Positions 17,546-26,221 of a DNA stretch of 64,000 bases are shown here, in pieces (the first letter of the stretch is position 1; each line of letters starts with the position of its first letter). Under the pieces are notes generated by a model. The model saw nothing but the letters and a program-made list of their open reading frames with translations, was not told the origin of the DNA and searched no databases. Both the position numbers and the translations under genes were made by a program. The stretch is from contig JAZOBN010000028.1 of NCBI GenBank assembly GCA_045595965.1, positions 77,004 through 141,003 on the forward strand. Reading direction: 5' to 3'. The DNA comes from CAAGNP01 sp045595965 (lineage in GTDB: Bacteria > Bacteroidota > Bacteroidia > Bacteroidales > UBA932).

Positions 17546-17742
17546 GTTATGAAATTAAGCTGGAAGCTGTTAAACGTTACTTGTCAGGTTATACTGAAAG
17601 ACAGGTTACAGAACAGTATGGTGTTAACAGAACAGACCTATTTGTTTGGGTCGAACGGTATAGGTTGCATGGTGAAGATGGTCTCAAGCGTCACTCCTAC
17701 ACCAAGCCAACTAAAGAAATGAGATTACAGATTACCTTATGA
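17521..17742 (+). pseudogene. Truncated IS3-family transposase OrfA
   Basis: 73 codons, without a good start, ending at the TGA at 17740-17742. The translation contains a helix-turn-helix of the IS3 OrfA type: KLEAVKRYLSGYTERQ, then VTEQYGVNRTDLFVWVERY, then GEDGLKRHSYTKPTKE. The homologues continue for some tens of residues and then shift into OrfB, which carries the DDE catalytic domain; none of that is present. Not functional. Confidence 0.75.
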
Positions 17743-18317
17743 GCCCCGGCTACCTCTCATATTTTACTAAAGATGAACTGAAAAATATGCTCAATCTGAT
17801 CGATGCTTCAGGTGTGAACAGCATCATAATGAGAACCAATAAAGCATCCATTATGAGCGAACTAAAGGTGACAGATAGCGAACGTGCATATTTTTCTGAG
17901 TCAATGCCACCAAAAGAGGAGAATGAACCGCATGCCAGTGTGAAGGATTTCTATCACAAAGTGGACGGACTTAACTACCTTCTTTCGAAAGGGTATCCAA
18001 TGCCAATGCTTTATGGAGACTGGGCACCTGGAGAACTGACCTATGTAGTGATGCCTAACTCTCCTGCATACACTCTGGAGATATGGGAGACCAAATTAGA
18101 TGAAGACTATAATGTCGTCCCTGGCGGTAGCGCACCTCTTTTCAGAGGAGAGCCGGGCAATGCTCTATGTTTCAGTTATATCACCCCGGAGGGGATGCCA
18201 TCACGCATAGTAGTATGCAGGGAAGGATTCAAGATAATCTCCGCCTGGGTGCCCCAGTTCAGCGGTATGGATGGCTCCTTGGTAACTACTCCAGAGTTTA
18301 TTCTCAGTCATCCCTAA
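17739..18317 (+). CDS. Unknown protein abutting the IS remnant, perhaps 5'-truncated
   Basis: 192 residues, not recognised. Its ATG overlaps the last codons of the transposase fragment. There is no signal peptide or membrane segment; the protein begins directly with a folded-looking segment and has a Pro/Gly-rich centre (about 85-135) and several Trp and Tyr, suggesting a beta-rich domain. The frame is open upstream only to a stop near 17712, so the original 5' end may have been lost when the IS was inserted or partly deleted. It has no obvious promoter. Intact-gene and decayed-gene readings are both possible. Confidence 0.5.
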   Translation: MSPGYLSYFTKDELKNMLNLIDASGVNSIIMRTNKASIMSELKVTDSERAYFSESMPPKEENEPHASVKDFYHKVDGLNYLLSKGYPMPMLYGDWAPGELTYVVMPNSPAYTLEIWETKLDEDYNVVPGGSAPLFRGEPGNALCFSYITPEGMPSRIVVCREGFKIISAWVPQFSGMDGSLVTTPEFILSHP

Positions 18318-18344
18318 GAAATTTCTCAGAGACTTTCTATTGAT

Positions 18345-19283
18345 TTATTTGGTCAGTAATCTACCTTGCCAGGTGTTGCGCTCTTCGAGGCGGGCTTCAA
18401 GCATTCGGAGAAGTTCGACATTGCGGATAAGACCCCATGGGGTGGTGTTGACAAATCTTGGTGGCACCTCTCCGGCAAAGCGTTCGATGCACAGGTCAGG
18501 GCGAATATTCTCCAGCAGGTCGATAAAGAAGTCGATGTATTCATCCAAGGCGAAGGTTACAAAATCATCACGGTGCTCTGCAAATTCTCTCTCCATTTTT
18601 GTCCCTTTTACAATTTGCAGTTGGTGAAATTTGACAGAATCTATCTGGAGATCGTTAATGAGAGGGGCCATAGCCAACATCTCCTCTTTTGTCTCTCCTG
18701 GTAATCCGAGGATAAAATGTGCCCCCTGGTGTATCCCCCTTTCGGCAGTTTTTCTGACAGCCTCCTGCGCTTGGGCAAATGTGTGCCCTCTGTTAATTCT
18801 TTGAAGTGTTTTGTCGTAGCATGACTCGATGCCGTATTCGATAATAACTACGTGTTTGCGGGACAGTTCGGACAGATAGTCTAGTTTCTCGTCATCCACG
18901 CAGTCAGGTCTGGTCCCGATGACTATCCCCTCCACAGCGGGGTGGGAGAGTGCCTCTTCGTATAGCTCTTTAAGGTGAGGAAGCGGGGCGTAGGTGTTGG
19001 AATAGGATTGGAAGTAGGCAAGATATTTTTCGGTCTTGCGGTATCTGTTTTTATGAAATGCAATCCCCTCTTCTATCTGCCATGCAATACTCTTGTCAGG
19101 GGTGCTGTAGTTGGGGTGGAATGCGTTGTTGTCACAGTATGTGCACCCCCCTCTGGAGATAGATCCGTCTCGGTTAGGACAAGTAAACCCCCCATCGATA
19201 ACGATTTTTTGCAAACGGTTACCGAATTTTCTTTTGAAATACCCGACAAAGGTGTTGTATCTCCCGTTACTGTATGGGTTCAT
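18345..19283 (-). CDS. Radical SAM protein of the YhcC/TIGR01212 family
   Basis: 312 residues, cytoplasmic. The radical SAM cluster is carried by three cysteines in FTCPNRDGSISRGGCTYCDN (about residues 28-47), the family-specific spacing that differs from CxxxCxxC. A GTRPDC segment near 112, an EYGIES segment near 136 and GLPGET near 181 are further family marks. The reaction is not known for this family. It overlaps the YhcH-family gene upstream by 17 bases, so the two share a transcript. Confidence 0.87.
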   Translation of the reverse strand: MNPYSNGRYNTFVGYFKRKFGNRLQKIVIDGGFTCPNRDGSISRGGCTYCDNNAFHPNYSTPDKSIAWQIEEGIAFHKNRYRKTEKYLAYFQSYSNTYAPLPHLKELYEEALSHPAVEGIVIGTRPDCVDDEKLDYLSELSRKHVVIIEYGIESCYDKTLQRINRGHTFAQAQEAVRKTAERGIHQGAHFILGLPGETKEEMLAMAPLINDLQIDSVKFHQLQIVKGTKMEREFAEHRDDFVTFALDEYIDFFIDLLENIRPDLCIERFAGEVPPRFVNTTPWGLIRNVELLRMLEARLEERNTWQGRLLTK

Positions 19284-19737
19284 TCACAATTCTCACTTTG
19301 AAAACGGCTTTTTTGATAGTGCCGGATCCGATCAATGGGGTGTGTCCGTCTGATGGGAAGCATATTACAAAGTTGCCGGCAGAGCAGCTTATAAATGTCT
19401 CAGGAACTTCGTCAAAAAGGGCTACATCTTGGGCTTCGTTGTATTCAGCCATCTGAAGATTGTCGCATTTGGCCCTGTCTTTCCATCCGATGGTTTCATC
19501 TCCCTCCAGAAGTATATGGATATCAACAAAAGAGTCATGAACTTCCATCTTTGGGACCGGGTCGAAACCTCTCCCTTCATTGGTTGAGATTGTGCACCAT
19601 ACATCATTTTCGACTATTGGGTGATTCCCCTCTGCAAGGGTGTTCAGATCATTTTTTCTAAGGAATTCATATACTTTGTCAAATCCTTTCTGGAAATCTT
19701 TGTACCTTTCAAAACTTTTGATTGAATCTATTATCAT
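19267..19737 (-). CDS. YhcH/YjgK/YiaL family protein (DUF386, cupin-like)
   Basis: 156 residues. The start is set at the ATG at 19737 because it lies just downstream of a -7 box (19758-19765) and gives MIIDSIKSFERY, the family start; a longer frame to 19983 would run back over the next promoter. Motifs include DIHILLEGDETIGW near 75 and FVICFPSDGHTPLIG near 125, which in this cupin-like fold hold the metal-binding His and Glu. Homologues occur with sialic-acid and sugar-acid genes; none is nearby. Confidence 0.82.
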   Translation of the reverse strand: MIIDSIKSFERYKDFQKGFDKVYEFLRKNDLNTLAEGNHPIVENDVWCTISTNEGRGFDPVPKMEVHDSFVDIHILLEGDETIGWKDRAKCDNLQMAEYNEAQDVALFDEVPETFISCSAGNFVICFPSDGHTPLIGSGTIKKAVFKVRIVNEPIQ

Positions 19738-19757
19738 AATTTTTGCTTTTTGCCCTA

Positions 19758-19765
19758 CAAAAATA
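19758..19765 (-). promoter_or_regulatory. Bacteroidota -7 box for the YhcH/radical SAM pair
   Basis: CAAAAATA on plus, TATTTTTG on minus, 20 bases before the ATG at 19737. Confidence 0.6.
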
Positions 19766-19788
19766 GGCATTTTATCAAAAAAAGTAGG

Positions 19789-19796
19789 TATATTTG
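19789..19796 (+). promoter_or_regulatory. Bacteroidota -7 box for the NlpC/P60-to-ftcD gene run
   Basis: TATATTTG, exact TAnnTTTG, 38 bases before the ATG at 19835; divergent from the YhcH box. Confidence 0.62.
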
Positions 19797-19834
19797 TAAG
19801 ATAAGAATAATATACTAACAAAAAAGTAATTTTT

Positions 19835-21025
19835 ATGCGCAAACTGTTACTCTTATCTGCCGCACTTTTGGCAATCTTCGCCTCTTGTACCGATACACAG
19901 GAGGTGGTAAACAATGTTACCAAAGAGGTAAAATCTGAATTCGCTCCTGACCGCAGGGACAAAACTTTTGAAGTGGAAGCCAAATATGTGGACGGAAATT
20001 GGGTATTGTATGGTTCAACTACTGAAGCTCAAGCAAAAGAGGCTATGGTAGCACGCCTTCAGGAGAATGGTATTGAACCACTTGATAGTATAGTTCTTCT
20101 CCCATCTCCCGCTATGGAGGATAAAATCTATGCAATCGCAGCACACTCTGTTGCAAACCTCCGTTATGCAGCGGACTATTCTTCTGAAATGGCAACACAG
20201 GTGTTGATGGGTACTCCATTGAAAGTTCTTGAGAAAAAGAGTTACTGGTATAGAGTTGTTACACCTGAGGGATATATCGCATGGGTGACAGTAGGGAGTG
20301 TGAAACGTATGAATGAAGAGGAACTTACCGCATGGAGAAGCTCTGAAAGATTGATAGTGAATACCCACTATACATTGTTCCTTGACCAACCAAGCAAAAA
20401 GGGAAATATCATCAGCGATGGTGTATGGGGCAATATAGTTCAGGTTGCCGGAAAGGCGGTGAACGGTTATGCAAAAGTTCAGCTCCCCAACGGCAAAATC
20501 GCTTATGTTCCACAGGGTGATGTCGTGTCGTTTGACAAATGGTTGTCAACCAGAAAGGCTACCCCGGAAAATATCATCAAGACAGGTAAACAATTTCTCG
20601 GCTTCCCATATTTGTGGGCAGGTACATCTATCAAAGGGTTGGATTGCAGCGGTTTTGTCAAGACTTCGCACTTCCTTAATGGTGTTATTCTCAGAAGAGA
20701 TGCTTCCCAACAAGCAAAAGTTGGCCAGGAAATTGATATTACCAACGGTATAGAAAATCTGCAGATGGGTGATATCCTCTTCTTTGGCCGCAAAGCGACT
20801 GAAACAAGGGCAGCAAGGGTGAGTCACGTCGGTATGTACATTGGCGACGGATTGTTTATCCACTCAGCTACATTTGTGAAGATAAACAGCCTGGTTCCCG
20901 GAACTGATAATTTCTATGATGGCACAATGGTATGTGCAAGGCGTATCACCGGAATGGAAGATACAGTGTTTGGCTTGTGGTCTATTGCTAAACACCCATG
21001 GTACTTTAATGTTGAAAATAAATAA
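19835..21025 (+). CDS. Lipoprotein NlpC/P60 endopeptidase with SH3 domains
   Basis: Predicted gamma-D-Glu-diamino acid endopeptidase that cuts peptidoglycan peptides outside the inner membrane. 396 residues. A lipoprotein signal ends at the Cys of IFASC (residue 18). Two bacterial SH3-like domains (about 95-165 and 175-235) lead into an NlpC/P60 domain with catalytic C271 in DCSGF, H331 in SHVGMY and H343 in FIHSA. The next gene is a dipeptide epimerase, a pairing like YkfC/YkfB in murein-peptide recycling. Confidence 0.92.
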   Translation: MRKLLLLSAALLAIFASCTDTQEVVNNVTKEVKSEFAPDRRDKTFEVEAKYVDGNWVLYGSTTEAQAKEAMVARLQENGIEPLDSIVLLPSPAMEDKIYAIAAHSVANLRYAADYSSEMATQVLMGTPLKVLEKKSYWYRVVTPEGYIAWVTVGSVKRMNEEELTAWRSSERLIVNTHYTLFLDQPSKKGNIISDGVWGNIVQVAGKAVNGYAKVQLPNGKIAYVPQGDVVSFDKWLSTRKATPENIIKTGKQFLGFPYLWAGTSIKGLDCSGFVKTSHFLNGVILRRDASQQAKVGQEIDITNGIENLQMGDILFFGRKATETRAARVSHVGMYIGDGLFIHSATFVKINSLVPGTDNFYDGTMVCARRITGMEDTVFGLWSIAKHPWYFNVENK

Positions 21026-21043
21026 TCTAAAATATCTACAGTC

Positions 21044-22216
21044 ATGACAACAAGAAGAGATTTCCTTAAAACCGCCGGTGTTCTAACTGCAGCATCTGCT
21101 TTTTTGAAACCCTCAGATATCTTTGCACAAAAGAACAACCCTCCAAAAATCAGCAAATCGAAGAAACTTCAACTTGATTGGGAGAATTTTGATGGTGTGA
21201 TGAAATTTACCTTCACCGTTTCAGGTTCGTCAAGAAAGGGAACCCCTATCGTTATTACCCGCTTGAGTTGGTGTGGTGAGACTGGTTATGGTGAGGCAGC
21301 TATGCCACCATATCTTGGCGAGACACAGGCTTCTGTCAACGATTTCCTGAAAAAAGTAGTAGAGAATGTCCTACCTAAATTTGACAACCCTTTCTGTATC
21401 CAGGACATCATGCTGGCTGTTGACAAATTGTCTACCAACAATACTGCTGCAAAAGCATCTGTGGATATAGCACTTCACGACCTTGTAGGTAACATCATGA
21501 AGCAACCCTGGTGGAAGATGTGGGGTTTTGATCCTGCAAAAGCACCATATACCAGCTATACAATCGGTTATGATGCAAGTGATGATATGATCAATACAAA
21601 ACTTGATGAAGCAAACTGGAACAAGATCATCAAGGTGAAATTGGGTATGACCGAGGCAGAGGACAAGAGAATGATCAATCTTATCCGCGCTCGTGACAAC
21701 CGTCCTATCATTATCGATGCAAACCAGGGCTGGAAAGACAAATACTACGCTTTGGATATGATTCACTGGTTGAAAGAGAAGGGAGTATCTATGATCGAGC
21801 AACCTATGTCAAAATACTACCTTGATGACATTGCCTGGATTACCGAAAGATCACCACTTCCAATCATCGCTGACGAATCTTGCCAGAGATTGACTGATAT
21901 CAGAACTCTTCATGGTGCATATCACGGTATCAATATAAAATTGATGAAATGTACCGGTATGCGTGAAGCTCGTGAGATGGTCTCACTTGCAAAAGCATTG
22001 CACATGAAACTCATGATCGGCTGTATGACCGAAACCTCTATCGCAATCTCCGCTGCAGCACAACTATCTCCAGAGATGGAATGGGCAGACCTTGATGGAA
22101 ACTACCTCCTTGGCAACGACTGCTTCGATGGTATGAAACTGGTTGACGGACGTATCACTTTGGAAGACAAACCGGGTCTTGGACTTACTCCAAAGCCAGG
22201 TATTATTAACCTTTAA
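21044..22216 (+). CDS. Dipeptide epimerase (L-Ala-D/L-Glu type, enolase superfamily)
   Basis: Expected to epimerise the Glu of muropeptide-derived Ala-D-Glu. 390 residues. It starts with a twin-arginine signal (TTRRDFLKTAGVL) and an Ala-rich segment to about residue 29, so it is exported. The enolase-superfamily residues are all visible: K197 and K199 in KVK, metal ligands D225, E252 and D277, and K299 in NIKLMK. It follows the NlpC/P60 gene by 18 bases. Other dipeptide specificities are possible in this subgroup. Export by Tat is unusual compared with the cytoplasmic E. coli YcjG. Confidence 0.9.
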   Translation: MTTRRDFLKTAGVLTAASAFLKPSDIFAQKNNPPKISKSKKLQLDWENFDGVMKFTFTVSGSSRKGTPIVITRLSWCGETGYGEAAMPPYLGETQASVNDFLKKVVENVLPKFDNPFCIQDIMLAVDKLSTNNTAAKASVDIALHDLVGNIMKQPWWKMWGFDPAKAPYTSYTIGYDASDDMINTKLDEANWNKIIKVKLGMTEAEDKRMINLIRARDNRPIIIDANQGWKDKYYALDMIHWLKEKGVSMIEQPMSKYYLDDIAWITERSPLPIIADESCQRLTDIRTLHGAYHGINIKLMKCTGMREAREMVSLAKALHMKLMIGCMTETSIAISAAAQLSPEMEWADLDGNYLLGNDCFDGMKLVDGRITLEDKPGLGLTPKPGIINL

Positions 22217-22245
22217 TACAATTTACTATAACATATTTTACAGAC

Positions 22246-22518
22246 ATGAACTTAAGAGTATTTAAAAAAGACATTGATTTTCTAACTGAAGATTTTCTAT
22301 CGGATGCACTTGTAAGTTTGAGCTTTGGTAAAAGCGATGAAAAGGTGTCAAAGATTCTGGATATCATCAATGAGGCTGTAGACCTTCGTGACGAGACATA
22401 TTATAAAATCAACCACCCTGCAGAAGGTAAGTTGAAAGCTTATTATCGTGGTGTTACTGAAGATTTTCTTAAAGCACTTGATGCCCTTTGTGAAAAACTT
22501 GGCGAAGCAATAAAATAA
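22246..22518 (+). CDS. Small conserved-looking protein of unknown function
   Basis: 90 residues, soluble, acidic and probably all helical, with no cysteine pair, signal or known motif. It lies 29 bases after the epimerase and nine before guaB, in the same direction. I recall no function for it. The reading frame is convincing from position and codon use like its neighbours. Confidence 0.7.
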   Translation: MNLRVFKKDIDFLTEDFLSDALVSLSFGKSDEKVSKILDIINEAVDLRDETYYKINHPAEGKLKAYYRGVTEDFLKALDALCEKLGEAIK

Positions 22519-22527
22519 ATTCAACCT

Positions 22528-23997
22528 ATGCAGACATATACAAAAGTTCCAATTATAGAGGGTCTTACATTTGATGATGTGTTGTTGATCCCTGCACACT
22601 CTGAGGTACTCCCCAGAACTGTGGATATCAACACAAACTTCACCAGAGAGATAAAACTCCACACTCCCCTTGTATCTGCTGCAATGGATACAGTTACTGA
22701 GGCTGAACTTGCAATAGCAATAGCCAGAGAGGGAGGTATAGGTGTTATTCACAAGAATATGCCTATTGAGGCTCAGATGGAACAGGTGAGAAAGGTGAAG
22801 AGGGCCGAAAATGGGATGATTTACGATCCTGTAACCATCAGAGAGTGTGCAACAGTGGGTGATGCCCTTAATTTGATGAAGGAGAACCACATCGGCGGTA
22901 TTCCGGTGGTGGATGAGAGGGGGATGTTGTGTGGTATCGTTACCAACAGGGATTTGAGATTCCAGGACAATATGAAAACCCCAATCAGCGAGGTGATGAC
23001 CAAGGAGAATCTTGTCACTACCACCAAGGGGGCAGATCTGAAAGAGGCGACCGAATTGTTGAAAAAGCACAAGATCGAGAAGTTGCTTGTAGTGGATAAT
23101 GCCGGGAAACTTGCTGGTCTTATCACCTATAAGGATATAATGAAGATCAAAGATAATCCTACCGCAAGTAAGGATTCCAAGGGTCGTCTTCTTGTCGCTG
23201 CAGCAATGGGTATCAATTCAGATACTATCCAGAAAGTGGAACAGATTGTCTCTGTAGAGGCTGATGCAATAGTTCTTGATACTGCTCACGGTCACTCTGA
23301 ATTTGTACTCCAGACTATTAAGAAAGTGCGTCAGGCATTCCCTCATCTCCAGATAGTTGCAGGCAATATTGCTACAGCAGAGGCTGCACTTGCACTTAAA
23401 GAGTGCGGTGTGGATGCGGTTAAGGTGGGCATCGGCCCAGGTTCAATCTGTACAACCCGTGTTGTTGCAGGTGTCGGTATGCCACAACTTTCTGCAATTA
23501 TGTTGGCTGCTGAGGCATTGAAAGGTACTGGCGTTCCAATCATTGCTGATGGTGGTGTGAGATATTCGGGAGATATTGTCAAGGCTTTGGCCGGTGGTGC
23601 AAGCACAGTTATGGCTGGTTCGCTGTTTGCCGGAGTTGAAGAGTCTCCAGGTGAAACAATCATCCTCAATGGCAGGAAGTTCAAATCTTACAGAGGAATG
23701 GGTTCTCTTGAAGCTATGCAAAAAGGGTCAAAAGACAGGTACTTCCAGGATATGGAAGAGGATATCAAAAAGTTGGTTCCAGAAGGAATCGTAGCACAAG
23801 TTCCTTATAAAGGGACCCTTAAAGAGGTCGTTTATCAGCTTGTTGGAGGTTTGAGAGCCGGTATGGGTTATTGTGGCGCTCACAATCTTGATGAGTTGAG
23901 AAATGCCAAGTTTGTGAGAGTGACAACTGCCGGGTTTACCGAGAACCATCCTCACGATGTGACTATTACCAGGGAGGCTCCAAATTATAGCAGATAG
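22528..23997 (+). CDS. guaB: Inosine-5'-monophosphate dehydrogenase
   Basis: Oxidises IMP to XMP with NAD, the committed step to GTP. 489 residues. A TIM barrel is interrupted by two CBS domains (about residues 95-205). The catalytic cysteine is C308 in GSICTTR, followed by the flap; the IMP-binding GGVRYSGDIVKALAGGA is near 344. Normal length. It lies within the outer-membrane biogenesis and cell-wall run, four bases before the PpiC lipoprotein gene. Confidence 0.97.
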   Translation: MQTYTKVPIIEGLTFDDVLLIPAHSEVLPRTVDINTNFTREIKLHTPLVSAAMDTVTEAELAIAIAREGGIGVIHKNMPIEAQMEQVRKVKRAENGMIYDPVTIRECATVGDALNLMKENHIGGIPVVDERGMLCGIVTNRDLRFQDNMKTPISEVMTKENLVTTTKGADLKEATELLKKHKIEKLLVVDNAGKLAGLITYKDIMKIKDNPTASKDSKGRLLVAAAMGINSDTIQKVEQIVSVEADAIVLDTAHGHSEFVLQTIKKVRQAFPHLQIVAGNIATAEAALALKECGVDAVKVGIGPGSICTTRVVAGVGMPQLSAIMLAAEALKGTGVPIIADGGVRYSGDIVKALAGGASTVMAGSLFAGVEESPGETIILNGRKFKSYRGMGSLEAMQKGSKDRYFQDMEEDIKKLVPEGIVAQVPYKGTLKEVVYQLVGGLRAGMGYCGAHNLDELRNAKFVRVTTAGFTENHPHDVTITREAPNYSR

Positions 23998-24000
23998 CCT

Positions 24001-24864
24001 ATGAAGCGCCTTTTTATTGTTCTGTCAGCAATTGTTCTCTTTTGTTCCTGTGAATTTATAGACAGGGCATTTAATGGGGAGATTGTAGCCAGAGTAGGAA
24101 AGAGCGTATTGTATAAGAGCGATATTTCGGGGTTGGTCCCTTCGGGTACCACCCCTGAAGATAGCGCTTTCATTGTTTCCCAGTATATACATTCCTGGGC
24201 GACTAAGAAATTGTTGATGAGCAATGCCGAGAGCAGACTTTCGCGTAAAGATCGGGATGTTGAGCAGGAAATTGATGATTTCAGGACAACTCTTCTGGTC
24301 TACAGATATGAAAAACTGTATGTGGAGCGTAACCTTGATACATTGATTACAGAGGAGGAGTGCAAGAGATATTATGAGTCAAATAGAGAGAATTTCAAGT
24401 CCCAATCCTCTGTTGTGAAGGGACGTTTCATCAAAATCAACAAGACCTCTCCCAACTATCAGAAAATAAAGAATCTGTATCGCTCTACAAAAATTGAAGA
24501 TATGGATGCAGTGGGGGAGATGTGTATGAATTCGGCTGAGAAATTTACAGACTTCCAGCAGGGGTGGGTCCCGTTGAGTGTTGTGGCCAAGGAGATGGGT
24601 GCAGATCTCCAGTCTTGCGAAAACCAGATTGCAAGAGGTGGCTATATGGAAGTTTCTGATGAAAAATGCACATGTTTCCTTAAGGTGTATGAAAGGGTCC
24701 CCGCTGGGGAGATAACACCTTACGAATACAATATAAATGTGATAAGGGAATCGATTTTGAGCAAAAGAAAGCAGGAGTTGGTTACAAGTTTGGAACGAAA
24801 TCTGCTAGAAGAGGCCCTTAACACAGACAAACTTAAAATATATAGTGACGATAATGACAAATAA
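24001..24864 (+). CDS. PpiC/SurA-like lipoprotein
   Basis: 287 residues. A lipoprotein signal ends at the Cys of LFCSC (residue 17). The body resembles the SurA N-terminal helical domain plus a degenerate parvulin domain; the usual parvulin motifs are weak, so isomerase activity is doubtful and a chaperone role is more likely. It is followed by, and overlaps by 11 bases, the SurA-like gene, and then the OstA-like gene. The three together suggest folding and delivery of outer-membrane proteins or lipopolysaccharide. Confidence 0.72.
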   Translation: MKRLFIVLSAIVLFCSCEFIDRAFNGEIVARVGKSVLYKSDISGLVPSGTTPEDSAFIVSQYIHSWATKKLLMSNAESRLSRKDRDVEQEIDDFRTTLLVYRYEKLYVERNLDTLITEEECKRYYESNRENFKSQSSVVKGRFIKINKTSPNYQKIKNLYRSTKIEDMDAVGEMCMNSAEKFTDFQQGWVPLSVVAKEMGADLQSCENQIARGGYMEVSDEKCTCFLKVYERVPAGEITPYEYNINVIRESILSKRKQELVTSLERNLLEEALNTDKLKIYSDDNDK

Positions 24865-26221
24865 GACTTTCAAGGTGTTGTCAATCACCTTTTTCCTGAT
24901 TTTATCTTCATCTTTGTTTGGCCAGAAATATCAGAATGGTCTGATCGACAAGACTGTAGCAGTGGTGGGTAATGAGATGATCCTCGTTTCACAGATAGAG
25001 CAAGAGGTGCAGATGCTCCAGTTCAACGGACACTATTCCGACCGTAATCTCAGGTGTCAGGTGCTTGAGCAGATGATGGTATCGAAGCTGTTCCTGATGC
25101 AGGCCCGTCTCGATAGCCTTTCGGTGAATGATGCGTTGGTGGAGTCAAGTGTAAATGAGAGATTGAATAATGTATTGACCCAACTGGGCGGTGAAAAACA
25201 AGTTGAGGAGTATTTTGGGAAGAGTCTTTATAATCTGCGTCAGGACTGGAAAGAGATATTGACAGAACAGTCTCTTACACAGGATATGCAAAGAAATGTC
25301 TCCACATCTGCCACTGAAATGACTCCTGAGCAGATAAAGGAATTTTACAAAAACGTCTCTAAAGACAGTTTGCCTGTAATATCTACCCAATACCAACTCA
25401 GACAGATTGTCCTCTATCCTGACAGGGAAAAGGCGAAGGAGATTGTAAAAGAAAAATTGCTTGATTATCGTCAGAGGATTCTGAATGGAGAGAGTTTCTC
25501 TATGTTGGCTACATTCTATTCAGAGGATCCCGGTAGTGCATCCAGAGGTGGGGAACTCGGCATGGCATCCAAATCTATCTTCTGGCCACAATTCTCAGAT
25601 GCGGCAATGCTCCTTAAGGAGGGACAGGTATCTCCTATTGTAGAGACCCCTGACGGATATCACCTTATTCAGATGATAAAGAAGGATGGAGATATGTTCA
25701 ATGCCAGACATATCCTTCTGAAACCCAAATATACCTCTGCTGACCGCAACAAGGCATTCAAAACCCTGGACTCACTTAAAACGGCAATCCAGGAGGATAG
25801 TATATCATTTTTTGTTGCTGCAAGAATATATTCCCAGGACCCTTATACCAGAACAAACGGAGGATTGATGGCTGATGAATATTCAGGTACAGCTATGTTT
25901 GAAAAGGATCAGTTGAAACCCACCGATTATGCTGCAATCAAAGATCTTGAAGTTGGTGAAATTTCAGCACCGGTAGAATCTACTGACAATGAGGGAAGAA
26001 GTGGAAATACAATTTACAAGATTATCAAACTGGAAAAAATAATCCCTTCACATACTGCAACTTTTGAGGATGATTTCAGCGTCTTGCAAAATGTGGCAAA
26101 TCAGCAGCAGTCGAAAAAAGCTGTTGATGATTTTATAAAAGATAAGATCAAGTCGACCTATATTGTAATCGATCCTATTTTCCATAATTGCGACTTTGAA
26201 AGGGAAGGGTGGATTAAATAA
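24854..26221 (+). CDS. SurA-like periplasmic peptidyl-prolyl isomerase, two parvulin domains
   Basis: 455 residues from the ATG at 24854; a GTG at 24845 in frame is less likely. Signal peptide to about residue 22 (ending near SLFGQ). The N-terminal SurA-type chaperone segment (about 25-150) is followed by two PpiC domains: the first contains FSMLATFYSEDPGSASRGGELG near 215, and the second FFVAARIYSQDPYTRTNGGLM near 318. The domain order fits SurA, which escorts outer-membrane proteins across the periplasm. Overlaps its upstream neighbour and shares one base with the next gene. Confidence 0.9.
   Translation: MTNKTFKVLSITFFLILSSSLFGQKYQNGLIDKTVAVVGNEMILVSQIEQEVQMLQFNGHYSDRNLRCQVLEQMMVSKLFLMQARLDSLSVNDALVESSVNERLNNVLTQLGGEKQVEEYFGKSLYNLRQDWKEILTEQSLTQDMQRNVSTSATEMTPEQIKEFYKNVSKDSLPVISTQYQLRQIVLYPDREKAKEIVKEKLLDYRQRILNGESFSMLATFYSEDPGSASRGGELGMASKSIFWPQFSDAAMLLKEGQVSPIVETPDGYHLIQMIKKDGDMFNARHILLKPKYTSADRNKAFKTLDSLKTAIQEDSISFFVAARIYSQDPYTRTNGGLMADEYSGTAMFEKDQLKPTDYAAIKDLEVGEISAPVESTDNEGRSGNTIYKIIKLEKIIPSHTATFEDDFSVLQNVANQQQSKKAVDDFIKDKIKSTYIVIDPIFHNCDFEREGWIK

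Larger units (their letters stand above)
17508..17742 (+). mobile_element. Remnant of an IS3-type insertion sequence (left end only)
   Basis: The left end begins with TGAACCCCGAAAGTTAGAC, typical of Bacteroidota IS3-group terminal repeats, repeated in inverse at 17531-17542. A truncated orfA follows. No right end, no orfB and no target-site duplication are seen up to 18317. The 3' junction with chromosomal DNA falls near 17735-17742. Confidence 0.72.

Noticed and set aside
19738..19983. N-terminal extension of the YhcH-family protein
   Set aside because: It would run back over the divergent promoters at 19758 and 19789 into the neighbouring coding region; the ATG at 19737 gives the family start.
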